Position numbers and translations under genes: made by a program
The notes under the pieces: model-generated
Told to the model about the DNA's origin: nothing
Database searches by the model: none
What the model saw: only the letters and a program-made list of their open reading frames with translations
Shown here: positions 38,117 to 50,999 of the stretch, in pieces
How the letters are laid out: the number at the start of each line of letters is the position of its first letter
Position numbering within the stretch: position 1 is the first letter of the stretch
Assembly (NCBI GenBank): GCA_963580455.1
Contig: OY756970.1
Location: 10,602,001-10,666,000, forward strand
Reading direction: 5' to 3'
Length of the DNA: 64,000 bases
From: Euonymus europaeus
Lineage: Eukaryota; Streptophyta; Magnoliopsida; Celastrales; Celastraceae

Positions 38117-41100
38117 ATTATTTTGATGCCAAAACCTTAACTATCAATGACAAATGGACAAAACCATTAAAAGCTACTTCATAATGACAGTTGAGCAATT
38201 CCGGACCATCAAAGTTGCTCGGTGTACACTTTTCATTGTTCCTTCTATGTCAAATTTTACGAGTATAAGCTTTCGAGATTATTTCGACGCCAAAACCCCA
38301 ACTTTCTTATGACAAATGGACAAAACCGTTTATAGCTCCTCAATAGAGTGAGTTGAGCAACTTCGGACTATCAAAGTTGCTCGGTGTACACTTTTTATTG
38401 TTCTTTTATGTCAAATTTTGGGAGTATATGCTTCCTGGATTATTTTGATGCCAAAACCCCAAATATCAATGACAAATGGACAAAACCGTTAAAAACTACT
38501 TCATAGTCAGAGTTAAGCAATTCCGGACATTCAAAGTTGCTCGGTGTACAATTTTTATTGTTCTTCTATGTCAAATTTTACGAGTATAAGCTTCCTAGAT
38601 TATTTCGACGCCAAAACCCCAACTTTCTTATGACAAATGGACAAAAATGTTAAAAGATCCTCCATAGAGAGAGTTGAGCAACTTCGAATCATCAAAGTTG
38701 CTCGGTGTACACTTTTTATTGTTCTTTTATATCAAATTTTACGAGTATATGCCTCCGGGATTATTTTGATGCCAAAAGCCCAACTATCAATGATAAATGG
38801 ATAAAACCATTAAAAGCTACTTCATAGTGAGAGTTGAGCAATTCCAGACCATCAAAGTTTCTCGGTGTACACTTTTTACTGTTCATTCTATGTCAAATTT
38901 TACGAGTATAAGCTTCGTAGATTATTTCGATGCGAAAACACTAACTTTATAAGACAAATGGACAAAAATGTTAAAAGATCCTCCATAGAGAGAGTTGAGC
39001 AACTTCGAATCATCAAAGTTGCTCGGTGTACACTTTTTATTGTTCTTTTATATCAAATTTTGAGAGTATATGCTTCCTGGATTATTTTGATGCCAAAACC
39101 CCAACTATCAATGACAAATGGACAAAACCGTTAAAAACTACTTCATAGTCAGAGTTAAGCAATTCCGGACCATCAAAGTTGCTCGGTGTACAATTTTTAT
39201 TGTTCTTCTATGTCAAATTTTACGAGTATAAGCTTCCTAGATTATTTCGACGCCAAAACCCCAACTTTCTTATGACAAATGGACAAAAATGTTAAAAGAT
39301 CCTCCATAGAGAGAGTTGAGCAACTAAGAAATCATCAAAATTGCTCGGTGTACACTTTTTATTGTTCTTTTATGTCAAATTTTACGAGTATATACTTCCC
39401 GGATTATTTTGATGCCAAAACCCCAACTGTCAATGACAAATGGACAAAACCGTTAAAAACTACTTCATAGTGAGAGTTGAGCAATTCTGGACCATCAAAC
39501 TTGCTCGGTGTAAACTTTTTATTGTTCTTCTATGTATAATTTTATGAGTATAAGCTTCCTAGATTATTTCGATGCGAAAACACCAACTTTAAAAGACAAA
39601 TGGACAAAAATGTTAAAAGATCCTCCATAGAAAGAGTTGAGCAACTTCGAATCATCAAAGTTGCTCGGTGTACACTTTTTATTGTTCTTTTATATCAAAT
39701 TTTACGAGTATATGCCTCCGGGATTATTTTGATGCCAAAAGCCCAACTATCAATGACAAATGGATAAAACCATTAAAAGCTACTTCATAGTGAGAGTTGA
39801 GCATTTCCAGACCATCAAAGTTTCTCGGTGTACACTTTTTATTGTTCGTTCTATGTCAAATTTTACGAGTATAAGCTTCCTAGATTATTTCGATGCGAAA
39901 ACACCAACTTTATAAGACAAATGTACAAAAATGTTAAAACATCCTCCGTAGAGAGAGTTGAGCAACTTCGAATCATGAAAGTTGCTCGGTGTACACTTTT
40001 TATTGTTCTTTTATGTCAAATTTTACGAGTATATGCTTCCTGGATTATTTTGATGCTAAAACCCCAACTATCAATGACAAATGGACAAAACCGTTAAAAA
40101 CTACTTCATAGTGAGAGTTGAGCAATTCTGGACCATCAAAGCTGCTCGGTGTACAATTTTTATTGTTCTTCTATGTCAAATTTTACGAGTATAAGCTTCC
40201 TAGAATATTTCGACGCCAAAACCCGAACTTTCATAAGACAAATGGACAAAAACGTTAAAAGATCCTCCATAGAGAGAGTTGAGCAACTAAGAAATCATCA
40301 AAGTTGCTCGGTGTACACTTTTTATTGTTCTTTTATGTCAAATTTTACGAGTATATACTTCCCGGATTATTTTGATGCCAAAACCCCAACTATCAATGAC
40401 AAATGGACAAAACCGTTAAAAACTACTTCATAGTGAGAGTTGAGCAATTCTGGACCATCAAACTTGCTCGGTGTACACTTTTTATTGTACTTCTACGTCA
40501 AATTTTACGAGTATAAGCTTCCTAGATTATTTCGACGCCAAAACCCGAACTTTCTTATGACAAATGGACAAAAACGTTAAAAGATCCTCCATAGAGAGAG
40601 TTGAGCAACTAATAAATCATCAAAATTGCTCGGTGTACACTTTTTATTGTTCTTTTATGTCAAATTTTACGAGTATATACTTCCCGGATTATTTTGATGC
40701 CAAAACCCCAACTATCAATGACAAATAGACAAAACCGTTAAAAACTACTTCATAGTGAGAGTTGAGCAATTCTGGACCATCAAAGTTTCTCGGTGTACAC
40801 TGTTTATTGTTTATTCTATGTCAAATTTTACGAGTATAAGCTTCCTAGATTATTTCGATGCGAAAATACCAACTTTATAAGACAAATGGACAAAAATGTT
40901 AAAAGATCCTCCATAGAGAGAGTTGAGCAACTTCGAATCATCAAAGTTGGTCGGTGTACACTTTTTATTGTTCTTTTATGTCAAATTTTATGAGTATATG
41001 CTTCCTGGATTATTTTGATGCCAAAACCCCAACTACCAATGACAAATGGACAAAACCGTTAAAAACTAATTCATAGTGAGAGTTGAGCAATTCCGTACCA

Positions 41101-41380
41101 TCAAACTTGCTCGGTGTAAACTTTTTATTGTTCTTCTATGTCAAATTTTACGAGTATAGGCTTCCTAGATTATTTCGGCGCCAAAACCCCAATTTTCTTA
41201 TGACAAATGGACAAAAACATTAAAAGATCCTCCATAGAGAGAGTTGAGCAACTAAGAAATCATCAAAATTGCTCGGTGTACACTTTTTATTGTTCTTCTA
41301 TGTCAAATTTTACGAGTATATACTTCCCGGATTATTTTGATGCCAAAACCCCAACTGTCAATGACAAATGGACAAAACCG
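38117..41380 (+). repeat. Irregular D/B and A/B monomers
   Basis: About 20 monomers without a long exact period. D-type units near 39.3, 40.3, 40.6 and 41.2 kb alternate with B. Variants include 'atatacttcccgg', 'catagtcagagttaagc' and 'aacttgctcggtgtaaac'. No gene or other element is seen. Confidence 0.8.
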
Positions 41381-42170
41381 TTAAAAGCTACTTCATAGTG
41401 AAAGTTGAGCAATTCCGGACCATCAAAGTTGCTCACTGTACACTTTTTATTGTTCTTCTATGTCAAATTTTACGTGTATAAGCTTCCAAGATTATTTCGA
41501 TGCCAAAACCCCAACTTTCTTATGACAAATGGACAAAACCGTTTATAGCTCCTCCATAGAGTGAGTTGAGGAACTTCGGACTATCAAAGTAGCTCGGTGT
41601 ACACTTTTTACTGTTCTTTTATGTCAAATTTTACGAGTATATGCTTACTGGATTATTTTGATGCCAAAACCCAAAACCCCAACTATCAATGACAAATGTA
41701 TAAAACCATTAAAAGCTACTTCATAGTGAGAGTTGAGCAATTCCGGACCATCAAAGTTCATCGGTGTACACTTTTTATTGTTCCTTCTATGTCAAATTTT
41801 ACGAGTATAAGCTTCCTAGATTATTTCGATGCGAAAACGCCAACTTTATAAGACAAATGGACAAAAACGTTAAAAGATCCTCCATAGAGAGAGTTGAGCA
41901 ACTTCGAATCATCAAAGTTGCTTGGTGTACACTTTTTATTGTTCTTTTATGTCAAATTTTACGAGTATATGCTTCCTGGATTATTTTGATGCCAAAACCC
42001 CAACTATCAATGACAAATGGATAAAACCATTAAAAGCTACTTCATAGTGAGAGTTGAGCTATTCCGGACCATCAAAGTTGCTCGGTGTACACTTTTTATT
42101 GTTCGTTCTATGTCTAATTTTACGAGTATAAGCTTCCTAGATTATTTCGATGCGAAAACACCAACTTTAT
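41381..42170 (+). repeat. Detached fragment of HOR-I (about five monomers)
   Basis: Aligns to 4271-5060 of HOR-I at an offset of 37110. It includes 'gctcactgtacac', 'tttacgtgtataagc', the 'gagttgaggaac' end, 'aaagtagctcgg' and the diagnostic 8-bp insertion 'ccaaaacccaaaacccc' at about 41663-41680. It has 'cttatgac' as in HOR-I copy 4, not the 'cttgtgac' of copies 1-3. Beyond about 42170 the match is lost. Confidence 0.87.
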
Positions 42171-44060
42171 AAGACAAATGGACAAAAACGTTAAAAGATC
42201 CTCCATAGAGAGAGTTGACCAACTTCGAATCATCAAAGTTGCTCGGTGTACACTTTTTATTGTTCTTTTATGTCAAATTTTACGAGTATATACTTCCCGG
42301 ATTATTTTGATGCCAAAACCCCAACTATCAATGAGAAATGGATAAAACCATTAAAAGCTACTTCTTAGTGATAGTTGATAAATTCCAGACCATCGAAGTT
42401 TCTCGGTGTACACTTTTTATTGTTCATTCTATGTCAAATTTTACGAGTATAAGCTTCCTACATTATTTCGATGCGAAAACACCAACTTTATAAGACAAAT
42501 GAACAAAAACGTTAAAAGATCCTCCATAGAGAGAGTTGAGCAACTCCGAATCATCAAAGTTGCTCGGTGTACACTTTTTATTGTTCTTTTATGTCAAATT
42601 TTACGAGTATATGCTTCCTGGATTATTTTGATGCCAAAACACCAACTTTCTTATGACAAATGGACAAAAACGTTAAAAGATCCTCCATAGAGAGAGTTGA
42701 GCAACTAAGAAATCATTAAAATTGCTCGGTGTACACTTTTTATTGTTCTTTTATGTCAAATTTTACGAGTATATACTTCCCGAATTATTTTGATGCCAAA
42801 ACTCCAACTATCAATGACAAATGGATAAAACCATTAAAAGCTACTTCATAGCAAGAGTTGAGAAATTCCAGACCATCGAAGTTTCTCGGTGTACACTTTT
42901 TATTGTTCATTCTATGTCAAATTTTACGAGTATAAGCTTCCTAGATTATTTCGATGCGAAAACACCAACTTTATAAGACAAATGGACAAAAATGTTAAAA
43001 GATCCTCCATAGAGAGAGTTGAGCAACTTTGAATTATCAAAGTTGCTCGGTGTACAATTTTTATTGTTCTTTTATGTCAAATTTTACGAGTATATGCTTC
43101 CTGGATTATTTTGATGCCAAAACCCCAACTATCAATGACAAACGGACAAAACCGTTAAAAACTACTTCATAGTGAGAGTTGAGAAATTCCGGACCATCAA
43201 ACTTGCTCGGTGTAAACTTTGTATTGTTCTTCTATGTCAAATTTTACGAGTATAAGCTTCCTAGATTATTTCGATGCCAAAACCCCAACTTTCCTATGAC
43301 AAATTGATAAAACCGTTTATAGCTCCTCCATAGAGTGAGTTGAGCAACTTCGGACTATCAAAGTTGCTCGGCGTACACTTTTTATTGTTCTTCTATGTCA
43401 AATTTTACGAGTATAAGTTTTCTAGATTATTTCAATGCGAAAACACCAACTTTATAAGACAAATGGACAAAAATGTTAAAAGATCCTCCATAGAGATAGT
43501 TGAGGAACTTCGAATCATCAAAATTGCTCGGTGTACACTTTTTATTGTTCTTTTATGTCGAATTTTACGAGTATAGGCTTCCAAGATTATTTCGATGCCA
43601 AAACCCTAACTTTCCTCTGACAAATGGGTAAAACCGTTTATAGCTCCTCCATAGAGTGAGTTGAGCAACATTGGACTATCAAAGTTGCTCGGTGTACACT
43701 TTTTATTGTTCTTCTATGTCAAATTTTAGGAGTATAAGCTTCCTAGATTATTTCGATGCCAAAACCCCAACTTTCCTATGACAAATGGATAAAACCGTTT
43801 ATAGCTCCTCCATAGAGTGAGTTGAGCAACTTCGGACTATCAAAGTTGCTCGGCGTACACTTTTTATTGTTCTTCTATGTCAAATTTTACGAGTATAAGT
43901 TTCCTAGATTATTTCGATGCGAAAACACCAACTTTATAGGACAAATGGACAAAGACGTTAAAAGATCCTCCATAGAGATAGTTGAGGAACTTCGAATCAT
44001 CAAAATTGCACGGTGTACACTTTTTATTGTTCTTTTATGTCGAATTTTACGAGTATATGC
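42171..44060 (+). repeat. Long-range repeat P, copy 1
   Basis: From about 42900 to 44050 this matches 52010-53160 at an offset of 9110. Shared rare variants include 'gacaaattgataaaacc', 'gctcggcgtacac', 'gtataagttt', 'caacattggac' and 'ttatgtcgaatttt'. The upstream part (about 42250-42600) instead matches 53.16-53.5 kb at 10877 and 51.36 kb at 8950, so the relationship is mosaic. Confidence 0.82.
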
Positions 44061-44910
44061 TTCCTGGATTATTTTGATGCCAAAACCCCAACTATCAATG
44101 ACAAATGTATAAAACCATTTAAAGCTACTTCATAGTGAGAGTTGAGCAATTCCGGATCATCAAAGTTGCTCGGTGTACACTTTTTACTGTTCCTTCTCTG
44201 TCAAATTTTACGAGTATGAGCTTCACAGATTATTTCGATGCAAAAACACCAACTTTATAAGACAATTGGACAAAAACGTTAAAAAATCCTCCATAGAGAG
44301 AGTTGAGCAACTTCGAATCATCAAAGTTGCTCGATGTACACTTTTTATTGTTCTTTTATGTAAAATTTTACGAGTATATGCTTCCTGGATTATTTTAATG
44401 CCTAAACCCCAACTATTAATGACAAATGGACAAAAACGTTAAAAGCTAGTTCATAGTGAGAGTTGAGCAATTCCGGACCATCAAAGTTGCTCGGTGTACA
44501 CTTTTTATTGTTCTTCTATGTCACATTTTACGAGTATAAGCTTCCTAGATTATTTCGACGCCAAAACCCCAACTTTCTTATGACAAATGGACAAAACCGT
44601 TTATAGCTCCTACATAGAGTGAGTTGAGCAACATTGGACAATCAAAGTTATTCGGTGTACACTTTTTATTGTTCTTCTATGTCAAATTTTACGAGTATAA
44701 GCTTCCTAGATTATTTCGATGCCAAAACCCCAACTTTCTATGACAAATGGACAAAACCGTTTAAAGCACCTCCATAGAGTGAGTTGAGAAACTTCGGACT
44801 ATCAAAGTTGTTCGTTGTACACTTATTATTGTTCTTCTATGTCAAATTTTACGAGTATAAGCTTCCTAGATTATTTCGATGCCAAAACTCAAACTTTCTT
44901 ATGACAAATG
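44061..44910 (+). repeat. Long-range repeat Q, copy 1
   Basis: From about 44230 onward this matches 54.46-55.14 kb at an offset of 10234. Shared variants are 'agacaattgg', 'atgcctaaacccc', 'aaagttattcggtg', 'aaagcacctcc' and 'gttgttcgttgtac'. The offset differs from that of P by 1124 bp, equal to seven monomers. Confidence 0.83.
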
Positions 44911-46541
44911 GACAAAAATGTTAAAAAATCCTCCGTAGAGAGAGTTGAGCAACTTCGAATCATCAAAGTTGCTCGGTGTACACTTTTTATTGTTCTTTTA
45001 TGTCAAATTTTATGAGTATATGCTTCCTGGATTATTTTGATGCCAAAACCGATATAAAACCATTAAAAGCTACTTCATAGTGAGAGTTGAGCAATTCCGG
45101 ATCATCAAAGTTGCTCGGTGTACACTTTTTATTGTTCCTTCTATGTCAAATTTTACGCGTATAAGCTTCCCAGATTATTTCGATGCGAAAACACCAACTT
45201 TATAAGACAAATGGACAAAAATGTTAAAAAATCTTCCATAGAGAGAGTTGAGCAACTTCGAATCATCAAAGTTGCTCGGTGTACACTTTTTATTGTTCTT
45301 TTATGTCAAATTTTGGACTATATGCTTCCTGGATTATTTTAATGCCAAAACCCCAACTATCAATGACAAATGGACAAAACCGTTAAAAGCTAGTTCATAG
45401 TGAGAGTTGAGCAATTCCGGACCATCAAAGTTGCACGGTGTACACTTTTTATTGTTCTTCTATGTCACATTTTACGAGTATAAGCTTCCTAGATTATTTC
45501 GACGCCAAAACCCCAACTTTCTTATGACAAATGGACAAAACCGTTTATAGCTCCTCAATAGAGTGAGTTGAGCAACTTCGGACTATCAAAGTTGCTCGGT
45601 GTACACTTTTTATTGTTCTTCTATGTCAAATTTTACGAGTATAAGCTTCATAGATTATTTCGATGCGAAAACACCAACTTTATAAGACAAATGGAGAAAA
45701 ACATTAAAAGATCCTCCATAGAGATAGTTGGGAAACTTCGAATCATCAAAATTGCTCGGTGTACACTTTTTATTGTTCTTTTATGTCAAATTTTACGAGT
45801 ATATGCTTCCTGGATTATTTTGATGCCAAAACCCCAACTATCAATGACAAATAGATAAAACCATTAAAAGCTACTTCGTAGTGAGAGTTGAGCATTTCCA
45901 GACCATCAAAGTTCCTCGGTGTACACTTTTTATTATTCATTCTAAGTCAAATTTTACGAGTATAAGCTTCCTAGATTATTTCGATGCGAAAATGCCAACT
46001 TTATAAGACAAATGGACAAAAATGTTAAAAAATCCTCCATAGAGAGAGTTGAGCAACTTCGAATCATCAAAGTTACTCGGTGTACAATTTTTATCGTTGT
46101 TTTATGTCAAATTTAACGAGTATATGCTTCCTGGATTATTTTTATGCCAAAACCTTAACTATCAATGACAAATGGACAAAACCGTTAAAAGCTACTTCAT
46201 AGTGAGAGTTGAGCAATTCAGGACCATCAATGTTGCTCGGTGTACACTTTTCATTGTTCCTTCTATGTCAAATTTTACGAGTATAAGCTTTCGAGATTAT
46301 TTCGATGCGAAATAACCAACTTTATAAGACAAATGGACAAAGACGTTAAAAGATCCTCCATAGAGATAGTTGAGGAACTTCGAATCATCAAAATTGCTCG
46401 GTGTACAGTTTTTATTGTTTTTTATGTCAAATTTTATGAGTATATGCTTCCTGGATTATTTTGATGCCAAAACCGATATAAAACCATTAAAAGCTACTTC
46501 ATAGTGAGAGTTGAGCAATTCCGAATCATCAAAGTTGCTCG
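44911..46541 (+). repeat. Diverged HOR-II-like units
   Basis: Carries HOR-II hallmarks: B(del) monomers with 'aaccgatataaaacc' at about 45050 and 46474, 'ttacgcgtataagc', 'cctcggtgtacac' with 'attattcattctaag', and 'gttgggaaac'. The spacing of equivalent monomers (45118 and 46542) is 1424 bp, a 9-mer. It has more private differences than the 15-34 kb units. Confidence 0.82.
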
Positions 46542-48200
46542 GTGTACACTTTTTATTGTTCCTTCTATGTCAAATTTTACGCGTATAAGCTTCCCAGATT
46601 ATTTCGATGCGAAAACACCAACTTTATAAGACAAATGGACAAAAATGTTAAAAAATCCTCCATAGAGAGAGTTAAGCAACTTCGAATCATCAAAGTTGCT
46701 CGGTGTACACTTTTTATTGTTCTTTTATGTCAAATTTTAGGACTATATGCTTCCTGGATTATTTTAATGCCAAAACCCCAACTATCAATGACAAATGGAC
46801 AAAACCGTTAAAAGCTAGTTCATAGTGAGAGTTGAGCAATTCCGGACCATCAAAGTTGCACGGTGTACACTTTTTATTGTTCTTCTATGTCACATTTTAC
46901 GAGTATAAGCTTCCTAGATTATTTCGACGCCAAAACCCCAACTTTCTTTTGACAAATGGACAAAACCGTTTATAGCTCCTCAATAGAGTGAGTTGAGCAA
47001 CTTCGGACTATCAAAGTTGCTCGGTGTACACTTTTTATTGTTCTTCTATGTCAAATTTTACGAGTATAAGCTTCCTAGATTATTTCGATGCCAAAACCCC
47101 AACTTTCTATGACAAATGGACATAACCGTTTAAAGCTCCTCCATAGAGTGAGTTGAGCAACTTCGGACTATCAAAGTTGGTCGTTGTACACTTTTTATTG
47201 TTCTTCTATGTCAAATTTTACGATTATAAGCTTCCTAGATTATTTCGGTGACAAAACCCGAACTTTCTTATGACAAATGGACATAACCATTTATAGCTCC
47301 TCCATAGAGTGAGTTGAGCAACTTCGGACTATCAAAGTTGCTCGGTGTACACTTTTTATTGTTCTTCTATGTAAAATTTTATGAGTATAAGCTCCATAGT
47401 TTATTTCGATGCGAAAACACCAACTTTATAAGACAAATGGACAAAAACGTTAAAAGATTCTCCATAGAGATAGTTGACGAACTTCGAATCATCAAGTTGC
47501 TCGGTGTACACTTTTTATTATACTTCTATGTCAAATTTCATGAGTATAAGCTTCAAAGATTATTTCGATGCGAAAACACCAACTTTATAAGACAAATGGA
47601 CAAAAACGTTAAAAGATCCTCCATAGAGAGAGTTGAGCAACTTCGAATCATCAAAGTTGCTCGGTGTACACTTTTTATTGTTCTTTTATATCAAATTTTA
47701 CGAGTATATGCCTCCGGGATTATTTTGATGCCAAAAGCCCAACTATCAATGACAAATGGATAAAACCATTAAAAGCTACTTCATAGTGAGAGTTGAGCAA
47801 TTCAAGACCATCAAAGTTTCTCGGTGTACACTTTTTATTGTTCATTCTTTGTCATATTTTACGAGTATAAGCTTCCTAGATTATTTCGATGCGAAAACAC
47901 CAACTTTATAAGACAAATGGACAAAAATGTTAAAAGATCCTCCATAGAGAGAGTTGAGCAACTTCGAATCATCAAAGTTGCTCGGTGTACATTTTTTATT
48001 GTTCTTTTATGTCAAATTTTACGAGTATATGCTTCCTGGATTATTTTGATGCCAAAACCCCAACTATCAATGACAAATGGATAAAACCATTAAAAGTACT
48101 TCATAGTGAGAGTTGAGCAATTCAAGACCATCAGAGCTGCTCGGTGTACACTTTTTATTGTTCATTCTATGTCAAATTTTACGAGTGTAAGCTTCCTAGA
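46542..48200 (+). repeat. Older relative of the 1606-bp 10-mer and its left flank
   Basis: Matches 34.37-36.0 kb with the offset drifting from 12175 to 12173, showing accumulated single-base indels. One of these, 'atcaagttgctcgg' near 47494, has lost a base relative to 'atcaaagttgctcgg' and joins two frames into the longest open frame of the window (149 codons from a TTG at 47314). I do not consider it a gene. Confidence 0.82.
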
Positions 48201-50355
48201 TTATTTCGACGCCAAAACCCGAACTTTCTTATGACAAATGGACAAAAACGTTAAAAGATCCTCCATAGAGAGAGTTGAGCAACTAAGAAATCATCAAAAT
48301 TGCTCGGTGTACACTTTTTATTGTTCTTTTATGTCAAATTTTACGAGTATATACTTCCCGGATTATTTTGATGCCAAAACCCCAACTATCAATGACAAAT
48401 GGACAAAACCGTTAAAAACTACTTCATAGTGAGAGTTGAGCAATTCTGGCCATCAAACTTGCTCGGTGTACACTTTTTATTGTTCTTCTATGTCAAATTT
48501 TACGAGTATAAGCTTCCTAGATTATTTCGATGAGAAAACACCAACTTTATAAGACAAATGGATAAAATTGTTAAAAGATCCTCCATAGAGAGAGTTGAGC
48601 AACTTCGAATCATCAAAGTTGCTCGCTGTACACTTTTTATTGTTCTTTTATGTCAAATTTTACGAGTATATGCTTCCTGGATTATTTTGATGCCAAAACC
48701 CCAACTATCAATGACAAATGGACAAAACCGTTAAAAACTAGTTCATAGTGAGAGTTGAGCAATTCCGGACCATCAAACTTGCTCGGTGTAAACTTTTTAT
48801 TGTTCTTCTATGTCAAATTTTACGAGTATAAGCTTCCTAGATTATCTCGATGCCAAAACCCAAACTTTCTTATGACAACTCGACAAAACTGTTTATAGCT
48901 CCTCCATAGAGTGAGTTGAGCAACTTCGGATTATCAAAGTTGCTCGGTGTACACTTTTTATTGTTCTTCTATGTCAAATTTTATGAGTATAAGCTTCATA
49001 GTTTATTTCGATGCGAAAACACCAACTTTATAAGACAAATGGACAAAAACGTTAAAAGATTCTCCGTAGAGATAGTTGAGGAACTTCGAATCATCAAAGT
49101 TGCTCGGTGTACACTTTTTATTGTTCTTCTATGTCAAATTTCATGAGTATAAGCTTCATAGATTATTTCGATGCGAAAACACCAACTTTATATGACAAAT
49201 GGACAAAAACGTTAAAAGATCCTCCATAGAGAGAGTTGAGCAACTTCGAATCATCAAAGTTGCTCGGTGTACACTTTTTATTGTTCTTTTATGTCAAATT
49301 TTACGAGTATATGCTTCCTGGATTATTTTGATGCCAAAACCCCAACTATCAATGACAAATGGATAAAACCGTTAAAAGCTACTTTGTAGTGAGAGTTGAG
49401 CAATTCCAGAACATCAAAGTTTCTCGGTGTACACTTTTTATTGTTCATTCTATGTCAAATTTTACGAGTATAAGCTTCCTAGATTATTTCGATGCGAAAA
49501 CACCAACTTTATAAGACAAATGGACAAAAACGTTAAAAGATCCTCCATAGAGAGAGTTGAGCAACTTCGAATCATCAAAGTTGCTCCGTGTACACTTTAT
49601 ATTGTTCTTTTATGACAAATTTTACGAGTATATGCTTCCTGGATTATTTTGATGCCAAAACCCCAACTATCAATGACAAATGGACAAAACCGTTAAAAAC
49701 AACTTCATAGTCAGAGTTGAGAAATTCCGGACCATCAAAGTTGCTCGGTGTACAATTTTTATTGTTCTTCTATGTCAAATTTTACGAGTATAAGCTTTCT
49801 AGATTATTTCGACGCCAAAACCCCAACTTTCTTATGACAAATGGACAAAAACGTTAAAAGATCCTCCATAGAGAGAGTTGAGCAACTAAGAAATTATCAA
49901 AATTGCTCGGTGTACACTTTTTATTGTTCTTTTATGTCAAATTTTACGAGTATATACTTCCCGGATTATTTTGATGCCAAAACCCCAACTATCAATGACA
50001 AATGGATAAAACCATTAAAAGCTACTTCATAGTGAGAGTTTAGAAATTCCAGACCATCGAAGTTTCTCGGTGTACACTTTTTATTGTTTATTCTATTTCA
50101 AATTTTACGAGTATAAGCTTCCTAGATTATTTCGATGCGAAAACACCAACATTATAAGACAAATGGACAAAAATGTTAAAAGATCCTCCATAGAGAGAGT
50201 TGAGCAACTTCGAATCATCAAAGTTGCTCGGTGTACACTTTTTATTGTTCTTTTATGTCAAATTTTACGAGTATATGCTTCCTGGATTATTTTGATGCCA
50301 AAACCCCAACTACCAATGACAAATGGACAAAACCGTTAAAAACTAATTCATAGTG
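48201..50355 (+). repeat. Irregular D/B, A/B and C monomers
   Basis: Mixed monomers, including D at about 48.24 and 49.84 kb and an A/A pair around 48.9-49.2 kb that resembles the 47.3 kb region at about +1602. No exact longer period was found. Confidence 0.78.
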
Positions 50356-50677
50356 AGAGTTGAGCAATTCCGTACAATCAAACTTGCTCGGTGTAAACTT
50401 TTTATTGTTCTTCTATGTCAAATTTTACGAGTATAAGCTTCCTAGATTATTTCGACGCCAAAACCCCAACTTTCTTATGACAAATGGACAAAAACGTTAA
50501 AAGATCCTCCATAGAGAGAGTTGAGCAACTAAGAAATCATCAAAATTGCTCGGTGTACACTTTTTATTGTTCTTTTATGTCAAATTTTACGAGTATATAC
50601 TTCCCGGATTATTTTGATGCCAAAATCCCAACTATCAATGACAAATGGATAAAACCATTAAAAGCTACTTCATAGTG
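50356..50677 (+). repeat. 322-bp D/B dimer, copy 1
   Basis: This dimer and the next 322 bp appear identical, sharing 'ccgtacaatcaaacttgc', 'ggtgtaaac' and 'ccaaaatcccaac'. It is a local tandem duplication of one D/B dimer. Confidence 0.85.
50384..50545 (+). repeat. Prototype type D monomer, C/A hybrid (162 bp)
   Basis: The 5' half is C-like ('gacgccaaaaccccaac' then 'tttcttatgac') and the 3' half is A-like ('gacaaaaacgttaaaag', 'atcctccatagagagag'). It ends in a private 'caactaagaaatcatc' followed by 'aaaattgctc', one base longer than A. The unit is 162 bp, so D+B dimers are 322 bp. I count about 15 D monomers, for example near 11.0, 11.8, 36.1, 37.7, 39.3, 40.3, 40.6, 41.2, 42.7, 48.2, 49.8, 50.5, 50.8, 51.8 and 53.7 kb. 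A single recombination origin followed by amplification is inferred from the shared private end. Confidence 0.85.
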
Positions 50678-50999
50678 AGAGTTGAGCAATTCCGTACAAT
50701 CAAACTTGCTCGGTGTAAACTTTTTATTGTTCTTCTATGTCAAATTTTACGAGTATAAGCTTCCTAGATTATTTCGACGCCAAAACCCCAACTTTCTTAT
50801 GACAAATGGACAAAAACGTTAAAAGATCCTCCATAGAGAGAGTTGAGCAACTAAGAAATCATCAAAATTGCTCGGTGTACACTTTTTATTGTTCTTTTAT
50901 GTCAAATTTTACGAGTATATACTTCCCGGATTATTTTGATGCCAAAATCCCAACTATCAATGACAAATGGATAAAACCATTAAAAGCTACTTCATAGTG
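50678..50999 (+). repeat. 322-bp D/B dimer, copy 2
   Basis: Second copy of the preceding dimer. It ends where 'gttgagcaattcc' gives way to 'gttgagaaattcc' near 51005. Confidence 0.85.
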
